Origin: an uncultured beta proteobacterium
GTDB taxonomy: Bacteria > Pseudomonadota > Gammaproteobacteria > Burkholderiales > SG8-41
DNA: 64,000 bases
NCBI GenBank assembly: GCA_903885665.1
Contig: CAISJL010000059.1
Span: forward strand, 1 to 64,000
Direction: 5' to 3'
The stretch's first letter is position 1; every line of letters begins with the position of its first letter. The position numbers and the translations under genes are program-made. Below the pieces are notes generated by a model, which was not told where the DNA came from, did no database searches, and was given only the letters and a program-made list of their open reading frames with translations. This document shows, piece after piece, positions 8,989 to 17,286 of the stretch.

Positions 8989-10011
8989 ATGAAATTTGGA
9001 TTATTTGGCGGCGGTAAAGTTGGTAAAGCTAACCCCTTAGGCGATAGCTATGGTTATCGCGAATTTATTCAATATATTGTCGACGCTGAAGCCTTAGGTT
9101 TTGAAAGTGCTTTCCTCGTAGAGCATCACTTTACGGGGGTTGGTCAACTCTCTGCTTCACTGAACTTACTATCGTATATTGCCGCTCGCACTAGCCGCAT
9201 CAGGCTTGGCACTGCGGTAGTAGTACTGCCTTGGCATAATCCGGTTCTTTTAGCAGAACAAATTTCCACACTTGACGTGCTCTCCGAAGGACGCTTTGAT
9301 CTGGGCGTTGGTCGTGGTTACCGCAAAGAGGAATTCCAAGCCTTTTGTATCCCCATGACCGAGGCCCAGGAGCGCTATAACGAAGGACTGGAGTTATTAT
9401 TAAAGTCGCTCACTAGCCAGGAGCGCTTCTCCCATCACGGTAAATACTGGAACTACGACAATATCATCGTTGAGCCCGCCCCGATCCAGTTACCCCACCC
9501 ACCCATCTGGATGGCTGCTGGTCGCGCCGAGGGTATCGCCTATGTTGCCAGTTGCAACTACAACGTATTATTTGATCAAATTGGTTCTGTTGACGAGACT
9601 ATTGAACGCGTTCAAGTTTATTTAGATGCCCAAGAAAAGCATGGTATTGCACGTGATGCTAGCCGCTGCGGTGTGACTCGCGCCATACATGTGGTCTATA
9701 CCGAACAAGAACGTCAAGCAGCTTATACGCGCCGTCGCGATACCTTGAAAAAAATTGGTGAGCTTGCAAAAAAACCAGCCGGATATAATCCGCAAACCAT
9801 TAATGATGCAGAAATTGCAGCTGATGACGCTGCATTGATTGGCACCCCTGACGAAATTATTGAACGACTACAACGCCTTGCCGATGGTGGTGTGGAATAT
9901 GTATTACTCAGCAATGCTTCAGCAACGCGCGATTCTTTAGTAACTTTTGCTGAAGAAATTATGCCGCATGTTAAAAGTCGTCCTGTAGCCCCTGTAAAAG
10001 CTGCCGCATAA
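8989..10011 (+). CDS. LLM-class flavin-dependent oxidoreductase
   Basis: A TIM-barrel luciferase-like monooxygenase of 341 residues, using reduced FMN/F420-type flavin. Seen: MKFGLFGGGK at the start, AEALGFESAFLVEHHF, RTSRIRLGTAVVVLPWHNPV, LDVLSEGRFDLGVGRGY and a C-terminal ALIGTPDEIIERLQRL. The frame is open to a GTG at 8977, but ATG 8989 is preferred: GGAG lies six bases before it and the family normally begins MKFGLF. Members oxidise diverse substrates (alkanals, sulfonates, nitrilotriacetate, cyclic ketones), so the reaction is unassigned. It is divergent from two Bug genes and is followed by a hydrolase and CoA-transferase, consistent with a small catabolic island. Confidence 0.92.
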   Translation: MKFGLFGGGKVGKANPLGDSYGYREFIQYIVDAEALGFESAFLVEHHFTGVGQLSASLNLLSYIAARTSRIRLGTAVVVLPWHNPVLLAEQISTLDVLSEGRFDLGVGRGYRKEEFQAFCIPMTEAQERYNEGLELLLKSLTSQERFSHHGKYWNYDNIIVEPAPIQLPHPPIWMAAGRAEGIAYVASCNYNVLFDQIGSVDETIERVQVYLDAQEKHGIARDASRCGVTRAIHVVYTEQERQAAYTRRRDTLKKIGELAKKPAGYNPQTINDAEIAADDAALIGTPDEIIERLQRLADGGVEYVLLSNASATRDSLVTFAEEIMPHVKSRPVAPVKAAA

Positions 10012-10402
10012 TGAACTCTTGCAGTGTGTTGGCATCAAATAAAACTGCCGCACCGCAGAGGACTGCCTACACAAGCCTCAATACACCCATGACAGCCCCG
10101 GCAGTCCAAATTATGGCATACCCTGCCCTCCCCAGCTGATAGACAAACAACTCTGTAACGAATTACTGCAGACTGTTGTAGACTCACTGTAGCGCGGGAC
10201 CAGTGCACAAAATAAAAAGCCCGACGACTCATCCTCTACTTTTGATGCTTCATTCATGACGCTAAACCAATGACGCATCACCAGTGACAAATCACTAACG
10301 ATTTACCCATTATCAAATCAGTCAATTGACAGTTACAGTCGATGTTCTACCGAAAAACGCATAAGGTAACGGTATCATTGCTTAATATGATCAGGAGAAA
10401 TC
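10012..10402. other. Intergenic region, about 390 bases
   Basis: No convincing gene. TTGACA at 10326-10331 is a consensus -35, but the matching -10 17 bases on is poor, so a promoter is only possible. AGGAG at 10392-10396 serves the hydrolase start at 10403. A Cys-rich minus-strand reading frame inside (10035-10232) was considered and rejected. Confidence 0.45.
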
Positions 10403-11200
10403 ATGACCAACATCACTTCAATCTCAATTAAAGACAGCTACGCTCAAACGAATGGACATGGCCGCATGCACTACCTAGAGGCAGGTAGTGGCGAGACAGT
10501 CATACTGATTCATACCAACGGTGGCTCTGCACACCAATACAAAGAGTCTATGACAAGCCTAGCCCAGAACTACCGCGTCATCGCTTGGGATATGCCTGGA
10601 CATGGCGACTCTGACCCTCTCATTCGCCATTACAGTATTGAAGACTACTGCGCTGCATTAGCCGCTTTTATGGATGCCCTAGAGATACCCGTAGCACATA
10701 TCTCAGGCTGCTCCTGTGGCGGCACAATTAGTGTCGGCTTTGCCGGGCTATACCATCACCGCACATTATCGACAGCCATTGTTGAGACACCATTTCGGAC
10801 CGATGATGAATGGGGAGCACGCTGGGATCATGTAGAAGGCAATTTCGGCATACCCACACAATCTGCAGAAGAAGTTGGCCATCGTTTATCAAATGCTACT
10901 GAAGCGTTAGTCACACGCTGGAATATCGATCGAAATAAAGCTGGCGGTAAACTCATGGTCAGTGTGATGTGGGCGATGCGTCAATTTGATGTCAACGCCG
11001 GGATTTTGAATATTCGTAGACCTGCAATGATTCTCTACGGCGCCAAAGGCCCTACTATCGCTATGCGTGATCGCCCCGAAAAATCAGTGCCACAAATCAC
11101 AATTACTGTACTTCCCGCTTCTGGTCACTTTCCCATGCTTGATGAACCCCTTGCATTTGCTAACACTCTGGGTCAATTCTTCAAACGTGCAACCGCTTAA
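10403..11200 (+). CDS. alpha/beta-fold hydrolase
   Basis: A 265-residue cytoplasmic hydrolase. Seen: the oxyanion strand VILIHTNGG (33-41), WDMPGHGDSD, a nucleophile elbow G-C-S-C-G (102-106, Ser104) and the catalytic His242 in ASGHFPMLDEP. The usual acid position after strand beta-7 (YGxxD) reads YGAKG, so the acid may be D223. The elbow is unusual in having Cys on both sides of the Ser. Similar enzymes include enol-lactone hydrolases and C-C bond hydrolases. The start is supported by AGGAG seven bases upstream. A LysR regulator begins six bases after the stop and a CoA-transferase follows, so a ring- or lactone-cleavage step before thioester formation is plausible. Confidence 0.88.
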   Translation: MTNITSISIKDSYAQTNGHGRMHYLEAGSGETVILIHTNGGSAHQYKESMTSLAQNYRVIAWDMPGHGDSDPLIRHYSIEDYCAALAAFMDALEIPVAHISGCSCGGTISVGFAGLYHHRTLSTAIVETPFRTDDEWGARWDHVEGNFGIPTQSAEEVGHRLSNATEALVTRWNIDRNKAGGKLMVSVMWAMRQFDVNAGILNIRRPAMILYGAKGPTIAMRDRPEKSVPQITITVLPASGHFPMLDEPLAFANTLGQFFKRATA

Positions 11201-11206
11201 ACCATC

Positions 11207-12079
11207 ATGAACAAACTCATGGGCATGCAAGCTTTTGTGCATGTTGTTGAATGCGGCGGCTTCACTGGGGCTGCAAAGCGGATGTCGGCATCCGTTTCTG
11301 CAGTCACAAAGAATGTAGCGCATCTAGAAGCTGAACTGGGTGCGCAACTACTGGTTAGAACCACCCGCCGTATTGCCATTACAGAATTTGGTCGTCAATA
11401 CTACGCAAGCTGTCGCAAAGTCTTTAGCGAAATCGACCATGTTGAGAATGCATTACGTCAGTCACAAGAGCATACCCGAGGTAAATTACACATCCTATGC
11501 CCGGCATTTTTTGCCAGGGTCAATTTGTTACCGCGTTTACATGAGTTTAATACGCGCTTTCCGGATATCGAGCTCGATATTACCTTAGGTGATCGCTATG
11601 CCGACATTATTGAATCAGGTATTAACTTGGCTGTTGTTGTGGGTGAACTCAAAGACTCACGCTTCTCCAGCCGCCTTTTAACTCGAGGCCCACGGATCTG
11701 TTGTGCGACTCCCAGTTATTTCGAAAAATTCGGCACACCATCACATATTGATGACTTGATGTTACACAATTGTTTAGTCAGCAGAACTGCGCTATGGCCA
11801 TTCAAAGAAGCCGGTCGCACTGTTGAAGTTGCAGTAAAAGGCAATTTAGTTGTGCATAGTGGCGACGCCCTTCGTGAAGCTACTTTGTTAGGGCTCGGAG
11901 TCGCGCAATCCAATTGGTGGTTATTTCGTCAGGATTTAGAAGCTGGCACACTCGTTGAATGTCTACGTAAAAATCGAGTAGCCGGTCAATCGATGTCAGT
12001 GATTTACCCACCAACAAAATTCATACCACAAAAAATGCGGGTTATGATTGATTTTTTAGTTGAAATTACCCGAGTCTAA
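11207..12079 (+). CDS. LysR-family transcriptional regulator
   Basis: A 290-residue regulator. Its N-terminal winged helix-turn-helix (about 1-60) reads MQAFVHVVECGGFTGAAKRM...VTKNVAHLEAELGAQLLVRTTR. The C-terminal effector domain runs from about 90 to 285 and begins GKLHILCPAFFARVNLLPRL. It starts six bases after the hydrolase stop without its own clear ribosome site, so it is probably co-translated. It sits between the hydrolase and CoA-transferase genes rather than being divergent from them, which is less common for LysR genes. It probably controls this three-gene unit in response to a pathway intermediate (inference). Confidence 0.94.
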   Translation: MNKLMGMQAFVHVVECGGFTGAAKRMSASVSAVTKNVAHLEAELGAQLLVRTTRRIAITEFGRQYYASCRKVFSEIDHVENALRQSQEHTRGKLHILCPAFFARVNLLPRLHEFNTRFPDIELDITLGDRYADIIESGINLAVVVGELKDSRFSSRLLTRGPRICCATPSYFEKFGTPSHIDDLMLHNCLVSRTALWPFKEAGRTVEVAVKGNLVVHSGDALREATLLGLGVAQSNWWLFRQDLEAGTLVECLRKNRVAGQSMSVIYPPTKFIPQKMRVMIDFLVEITRV

Positions 12080-12171
12080 ACTGATAATCGTCGTACCAAC
12101 GATCAATTCAAATCACTTAGATATCAAGATAAACCAACAGCACTTTTAACGGCTATAAGGAAACACATCAC

Positions 12172-13563
12172 ATGGATAAAGTTTTTGCCACGCCAGAGGA
12201 TGCACTTGCTGACATTACGGATGGCGCAATAGTAGCGATTGGGGGGTTCAGTGTCGGCCATCGGTTTGCATTAAGCTTGATTACCGCGCTACATGCTAAA
12301 GGCACTAAAAATCTCTGCCTAGTCTGTAACTCAATGGGAGCTGCAGGAGAGCTGCGCGGTCAGATCTTGGCTGAAAACAAACAAGTTAAAAAATTAATTG
12401 CGGCATTTACCACTCGCCCCGGCATGCCAACAGCGACTGAAGAGCAAATCATCTCTGGTGAGCTTGAAGTTGAACTTGTACCCCAAGGCACCTTAGTGGA
12501 ACGTTGCCGTGCCGGTGGCGCTGGCATTCCTGCATTTTACTCAGCCACCTGTGTAGGTACCGACATTGCTGATGGTAAAGAGTTACGCGAGTTCGATGGC
12601 AAACAATATGTTTTAGAGAAAGCCATCAAACTCGATTACGCACTGCTACGTGCCTATCGTGCAGATCGCGCAGGTAATGTGCAGTTTCGGGGTGGCAGTC
12701 AAAACTTAAACCCTGCCTTTGCTAAAGCCGCGCGTATTGCAATTGTCGAAGTGGATGAAATTGTTGAGGTTGGAGGCATTGCCCCTGAACTGATTAATCT
12801 ACCCGGAATATTTGTGAGTCGTGTGATCAAAAGCACGCGTCCCTTTGATGCTCAGCAAACACCGCAATCCAAACGTCGCCCAGGTGATCAACCTCGTCTC
12901 TATAACGATAAACCAGCACTCACTAGATCTGGCATTGCCAAGCGTGCAGCCGGCATCATCACTGAAGGTAGTTACGTCAACTTGGGCACTGGTATACCTA
13001 CAATGGTGTCTAACTATCTAGACGGGCGAGATGTAGTCTTGCACGCCGAGAATGGTGTGCTCGGCTACGGTAAGATGGTATCGGGCGATCAAATCGATCC
13101 TGATATGTATAACGCGAGCGGACAATACATTGAAGTGATGCCTGGGGCATCCTTCTTTGATTCGGTCACTTCATTTGAAATGGCTCGCGGCGGACGGATA
13201 AATACGGTTATTCTCGGCGCTTACGAAGTCGATCAAACAGGTAGCGTTGCTAACTGGAGCACTGCAGATGCGAAACGTGGTGGTATTGGCGGTGCTATGG
13301 ATCTAATCTCCGGTGGCTCCGAATTGATCATTGTTATGGAGCACTGCGATAGCAAAGGCCGACCAAAACTAAAAAAGAATTGTAAATTTCCACTAACCGG
13401 AAAAGGCTGCGTCACTTACGTGGTAACAGACTTAGCCTTATTAAAATGGGAAACTGATCACTTTGTCTTACTGGAAGTTGCACCAGGCTTCACTGCCGAA
13501 GAGGTAATCGCACTCTCAGAAATGGCCATGGTCAAATCTCCAACTCTGCAATATATGGCCTAG
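12172..13563 (+). CDS. Family I CoA-transferase, fused alpha and beta subunits (SCOT-like)
   Basis: A 463-residue single-chain CoA-transferase. The alpha half (about 1-225) has the glycine-rich IVAIGGFSVGH and LNPAFAKAARIAIVEVDEIVE. The beta half (about 250-463) has GSYVNLGTGIPTMVSNYL and carries the catalytic Glu in HAENGVLGYG (E293), followed by GGAMDL. In most bacteria these are two genes (scoA/scoB, atoD/atoA, pcaI/pcaJ); the fusion is as in mitochondrial SCOT. It moves CoA from succinyl-CoA or acetyl-CoA to a 3-oxo acid or related acid. Location behind a hydrolase and LysR gene suggests late steps of an aromatic or lactone route, for example a 3-oxoadipate-like acid; this is inference. 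AAGGAA precedes the ATG. Confidence 0.93.
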   Translation: MDKVFATPEDALADITDGAIVAIGGFSVGHRFALSLITALHAKGTKNLCLVCNSMGAAGELRGQILAENKQVKKLIAAFTTRPGMPTATEEQIISGELEVELVPQGTLVERCRAGGAGIPAFYSATCVGTDIADGKELREFDGKQYVLEKAIKLDYALLRAYRADRAGNVQFRGGSQNLNPAFAKAARIAIVEVDEIVEVGGIAPELINLPGIFVSRVIKSTRPFDAQQTPQSKRRPGDQPRLYNDKPALTRSGIAKRAAGIITEGSYVNLGTGIPTMVSNYLDGRDVVLHAENGVLGYGKMVSGDQIDPDMYNASGQYIEVMPGASFFDSVTSFEMARGGRINTVILGAYEVDQTGSVANWSTADAKRGGIGGAMDLISGGSELIIVMEHCDSKGRPKLKKNCKFPLTGKGCVTYVVTDLALLKWETDHFVLLEVAPGFTAEEVIALSEMAMVKSPTLQYMA

Positions 13564-13651
13564 TGTGTATTTTGGCATGTCACAATTGCCATACCTGCAT
13601 AATCTAAAATGGCAATATGTAACATGGCAAAATATCAAAATATCAACTTAT

Positions 13652-13677
13652 TCACCACAGGGAACTCCCTGTGGTGA
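13652..13677 (+). terminator. Perfect 12-bp inverted repeat, probable terminator
   Basis: TCACCACAGGGA is followed after two bases by its exact complement TCCCTGTGGTGA; a physical hairpin would have an 11-bp stem and AACT loop. It lies about 90 bases after the CoA-transferase stop and 50 bases before the RIO kinase gene. The T-run afterwards is short (TTT), so it may be a weak terminator or an operator for the kinase gene. Confidence 0.55.
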
Positions 13678-13726
13678 TTTGATATTGAATCCCCCCTTTA
13701 CGATAAGGCTCGAGTAGAATGGCGTC

Positions 13727-14569
13727 ATGAAAGCTCCTACTCGACTACAGAAATTAATCGATGAAGGTTTAATCGATAGCGTCACGCGTCAGCTAATGAG
13801 CGGCAAAGAGGCTACTGTATATGTCGTGCAACAGGGTGCAATGGTCTTATGTGCTAAGGTCTACAAAGAAGCAACGCATCGTAGTTTTAGACAAGCCGTA
13901 GATTATACCGAGAACCGTCGCGTCAAAAACAGCCGCCAAGCTCGCGCTATGACCAAGGGCACGCGCTACGGCAAGCAGGCACAAGAAATCGCATGGCAGA
14001 GTGCAGAAGTAGACGCACTCTATCGCCTAGCCGCTGCTGGCGTCAATGTACCTAAGCCTTATAATTTTTTAGATGGGATTCTATTAATGGAGCTGGTCAT
14101 GGATGCAGACGGTGAGCCCGCACCACGCCTCAATGATGTTGCGCTGAGTGCAGAGCAGGCCATCATGACCCACTCCATATTAATTAATGAAGTCGTTAAA
14201 ATGCTTTGCGCCGGCACCATCCACGGTGATTTATCTGAATTTAATATACTGTTAGGTGCTCATGGCCCGGTCATTATTGACTTGCCACAGGCAGTAGATG
14301 CAGCTGGCAATAATCATGCGCAACGTATGTTATTACGTGACGTGAATAATTTACGCCAGTATTGTGGTCAATTCGCCCCAGCAATTTTAGATACGCAATG
14401 GGGGCCAGAAATCTGGGACCTCTATCAACGCGGACTACTGCAACCAGACAGTCAACTCAGCGGCCAATATCAAGCACCTGCATTGGCCGTCGATCTAGAT
14501 AGTGTCATACGTGAAATTGAGGATGCTAAGTTCGCAGAAACACAACGACTCTTAAGAATGCAAACTTAA
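13727..14569 (+). CDS. RIO-type serine/threonine protein kinase
   Basis: A 280-residue RIO1-like kinase of the type found in many Proteobacteria. Seen: the RIO ATP loop MSGKEATVYVV (about 24-34), Lys in LCAKVYKE, HGDLSEFNIL (catalytic Asp-Asn) and IDLPQAVD (metal-binding Asp). A catalytic set this complete argues for activity. Its bacterial substrate is not established; archaeal and eukaryotic RIO proteins act in small-subunit ribosome maturation. Interestingly, the convergent neighbour is YcaO, which assists modification of ribosomal protein S12, but a functional link is only a guess. Confidence 0.93.
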   Translation: MKAPTRLQKLIDEGLIDSVTRQLMSGKEATVYVVQQGAMVLCAKVYKEATHRSFRQAVDYTENRRVKNSRQARAMTKGTRYGKQAQEIAWQSAEVDALYRLAAAGVNVPKPYNFLDGILLMELVMDADGEPAPRLNDVALSAEQAIMTHSILINEVVKMLCAGTIHGDLSEFNILLGAHGPVIIDLPQAVDAAGNNHAQRMLLRDVNNLRQYCGQFAPAILDTQWGPEIWDLYQRGLLQPDSQLSGQYQAPALAVDLDSVIREIEDAKFAETQRLLRMQT

Positions 14570-14609
14570 CCCCCGCAATAAACAATACCGATTCAATGCA
14601 ACCCACCGC

Positions 14610-16325
14610 CTACTTCACAAATAACTTGTCATAGGCTTGGAGCAAAGACTGATGCATTGGGCTCGCCTCCATATTAGGCCCCAGCTCACACAATCCAAAA
14701 AAACGCTCTTTACCGCTAATCACTGCTTGCGCTTGTTGCACGACATCCGCACCAAACAATAATTCCAACGCGCCAAGATATTGCGCACAATCAACTAGAT
14801 TTAATATATTTTCTATGCAGCGATAGACTAAACGCCGCTTAGGTTCCATTTCCTGAAATTGTGCAATCCAATCGCAACCTTCTAGCGCCACATCCACATC
14901 GCCGACGGACAAGGCCAGTAGCGTTTTTAGTTCGCCAATGCGCAATTCTTTCCACGAGCTATCGACGGCGATAGCCAGACCAAGAATCTCCCACAATGGT
15001 CTTTCATCGTTTAAACCGAGGGTATCAATATCTACCAACAGACCCGCTGACTCCTCCCGCGACAGCAATGGCAGTCGAAGTAGTCGCTCGCGAATTAAAT
15101 TACCGATACTATTATTTTCCCATTCTAAATCATCCACTGGATAAATCTCTGAGAAACCAGGCACTAATATTCTGCAGCTATAAACACCTTGCTCTTCAAA
15201 GTCAGCCACATAAATCTGTTTATTTTCATCGGCTACTCGCCGACATAGCCATGCATAATCTTGCTCAGTGGTCTGACTAAAATTCCAATCAACAAAAGGA
15301 TAATCTGCCTGATTACTTAAAAAATTCCAACTAATCACGCCACTGGAATCAACGAAGTGAATTTCTAAATTTGCAGATTGCGATATCTCTTCCATATCAA
15401 AACCAGGCGCAGGAAAGCCTTCTAAAGCATCAAGCGCACGACCTTGTAACAATTCAGTTAACGCGCGTTCCAGTGCAATTTCAAAACGCGGATGCGCACC
15501 AAAACTTGCAAAACATCCTTGGTCTTTGGGATGCAGCAAAGTCACATTCATTACCGGATACTGCCCACCTAAGGAAGCATCACGCACTAAAATCCCAAAG
15601 CCGGCCTCGCGTAAGCCACGAATACCAGCGGCAATACTTGGATAACGCTCAATCACCTCAGACGGCACTTCTGGCAAACATATACCATCGCGAATAATTC
15701 GATATTTAATGGCTCTTTCAAAAATCTCAGATAAGGCCTGACTTCTAGCTTCAATCAGTGTATTACCTGCCGCCATACCGTTACTAACAAACAAATTACC
15801 AATTAAATTCACCGGAAACCAAACTTGAGCCTTATCCTCTAAGCGCGTATAAGGCAATGCACAAATGCCACGAGCCTCGTTACCCGAATTTAAATCCACC
15901 AAAATTCGCGCGTCAATCGCTTGCTCAGGATTATAGAATTGTTGCAGTTCTGGAGTTAATAACCCGTCAGGCCATCGACCATCTGCAGGAATTTCAAACC
16001 AACGTTCGTGGGGATAATGCACAAAATCGGACTCACTACGTTGCCGCCCCAAATAAAAGTGAGTCCAAAAATAGTGCGTGCCCAAACGCTCAGAAAACTC
16101 GCCCAGCGCACTGGCACGGGCTGCCAGTTGGGTTGCCCCCTTACCATTAGCAAACAGCATCGGGCAGTCACGATCTCGAACATGCACAGACCAAATACTT
16201 TGCACTGGATTTAACCAAGAAGACTCATCTAAAAAAAAACCTCGCGCCGCAAGTTTGTCTTGTATGGTGGTAATGGTACGCTCTAATGAACTATCTTTGC
16301 CTGGTATAAAGCTCTCGGTTTGCAT
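14610..16325 (-). CDS. ycaO: Ribosomal protein S12 methylthiotransferase accessory factor YcaO
   Basis: A 571-residue protein matching E. coli YcaO from its first residues (SFIPGKDSSLE; E. coli begins TFIPGKDAALE). The ATP-grasp-like YcaO core shows ALGEFSERLGTHYF and the Q-x-x-x-E-x-x-E-R segment EARSQALSEIFERA. The C-terminal part continues to LLQAYDKLFVK. YcaO helps RimO in beta-methylthiolation of an Asp in ribosomal protein S12. ATG 16325 is chosen because homology begins there; the frame stays open to 16391. There is no good SD just before this ATG, but a perfect one lies 39 bases further upstream (separate entry). It is convergent with the RIO kinase gene. Confidence 0.93.
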   Translation of the reverse strand: MQTESFIPGKDSSLERTITTIQDKLAARGFFLDESSWLNPVQSIWSVHVRDRDCPMLFANGKGATQLAARASALGEFSERLGTHYFWTHFYLGRQRSESDFVHYPHERWFEIPADGRWPDGLLTPELQQFYNPEQAIDARILVDLNSGNEARGICALPYTRLEDKAQVWFPVNLIGNLFVSNGMAAGNTLIEARSQALSEIFERAIKYRIIRDGICLPEVPSEVIERYPSIAAGIRGLREAGFGILVRDASLGGQYPVMNVTLLHPKDQGCFASFGAHPRFEIALERALTELLQGRALDALEGFPAPGFDMEEISQSANLEIHFVDSSGVISWNFLSNQADYPFVDWNFSQTTEQDYAWLCRRVADENKQIYVADFEEQGVYSCRILVPGFSEIYPVDDLEWENNSIGNLIRERLLRLPLLSREESAGLLVDIDTLGLNDERPLWEILGLAIAVDSSWKELRIGELKTLLALSVGDVDVALEGCDWIAQFQEMEPKRRLVYRCIENILNLVDCAQYLGALELLFGADVVQQAQAVISGKERFFGLCELGPNMEASPMHQSLLQAYDKLFVK

Positions 16326-16360
16326 ATAAATTTCTATGTAGTAAATTTTAAAAAGACTCA

Positions 16361-16370
16361 GATCACCTCC
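16361..16370 (-). promoter_or_regulatory. Perfect anti-SD complement far upstream of ycaO
   Basis: On the minus strand GGAGGTGATC, the full complement of the 16S rRNA 3' end, sits 39 bases before the ycaO ATG with no usual start codon at proper spacing (the nearest in-frame near-cognate is CTG three bases on). It may be a ribosome standby site, a relic, or support for a longer N-terminus from a non-standard start. Confidence 0.4.
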
Positions 16371-16424
16371 ATCACTAGCAGATGAAATCACTGAACATTC
16401 AACAACTATTCAGAATACTACAAA

Positions 16425-17222
16425 TTAACTCAATACGCCGCGCACCTCACTCAGCAAAGCCTTAGCATGATTCTCAAACATGACATCTGCCCCTTGCATT
16501 AAACAGATACGTATGCCATGTTGATGTAACTTGTGTACTCGCTCTATAATTTGATCGGGGGTAGTAAACGCATAGCCAATATTTGCAGCAACAATAATCC
16601 CTCTGGCATGTGCTTTGTTGACAATTCGATCAACGGCACGCCACACCTCTGGGTGATCATATTCAAACGGATATCCCAAAGCCTCGCTCAAGTCTGTCAT
16701 TGCCAACATAATCACCTGCAGACCATCGATATTAATGATTTCATCAACTTCTTCAAAAGAAGTTCCCGCCTCAATATGCGGTACAAAAACGGATTGACTT
16801 AAGGGTTTTTTATTCATGGCAGCAAAAGAGGCGGCAGAATTAGGATACTCTCCAGCGCCCGAACGATGCCAATCTTTAGAAACTTCAAAACAAGCACGTG
16901 CTTGCGCAGCAGAAGACACCGATACACCCACAATTGGAATTCCCAAACTAAATGCGCGCGCGACATCAACGGTGACTTGCAACTGTCCAGTACCTGCCAT
17001 CCAGGGATTAGCGGCTAACCTGACCCAACAGGTCAGACCAACAGACTTAGCAGCCATATTAATATGATCTAATTCGCGCCAATCAATCGCTGAGAACATC
17101 ATATCTGGTCGCACAAAATCAAATCCAGCACGGGCAATGGTAGAGACCCAACTCGGACCACTCTTTAACCACACGCCTAGCGCCATTTCATCGTTTGCCA
17201 TTTTTTGAAATAATTTAGTCAT
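16425..17222 (-). CDS. HpcH/HpaI-type aldolase family protein
   Basis: A 265-residue (beta/alpha)8 protein of the pyruvate/oxaloacetate class II aldolase family. Metal ligands E151 (PHIEAG) and D177 (AMTDLSEALG) and the substrate Arg68 (CWVRLAAN) are where HpaI has E149, D175 and R70. The HpaI signature D-x-E-H (Glu44, His45) is replaced by D-M-M-F (40-43), so the usual catalytic His is missing and an altered reaction or substrate is likely. AGGAA precedes the ATG. It is the last gene of a minus-strand operon leuC-leuD-Bug-Bug-aldolase. Expected role: lyase on a 2-hydroxy or 2-oxo acid produced by the LeuCD-type hydro-lyase (inference). Confidence 0.88.
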   Translation of the reverse strand: MTKLFQKMANDEMALGVWLKSGPSWVSTIARAGFDFVRPDMMFSAIDWRELDHINMAAKSVGLTCWVRLAANPWMAGTGQLQVTVDVARAFSLGIPIVGVSVSSAAQARACFEVSKDWHRSGAGEYPNSAASFAAMNKKPLSQSVFVPHIEAGTSFEEVDEIINIDGLQVIMLAMTDLSEALGYPFEYDHPEVWRAVDRIVNKAHARGIIVAANIGYAFTTPDQIIERVHKLHQHGIRICLMQGADVMFENHAKALLSEVRGVLS

Positions 17223-17286
17223 TATCGTTCCTATTTACATTTCAATTTACATTTTAATTTATATTTTTCATTCATTGCGACGCAGC

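Noticed and set aside
10035-10232. Minus-strand 65-residue frame with C-x2-C-x2-C-x3-C, ferredoxin-like
   Set aside because: AGAGG directly touches the ATG, the rest has no ferredoxin character, and base use looks non-coding.
15371-15697. 108-residue plus-strand frame opposite ycaO
   Set aside because: The minus strand has clear YcaO homology throughout; this one shows none.
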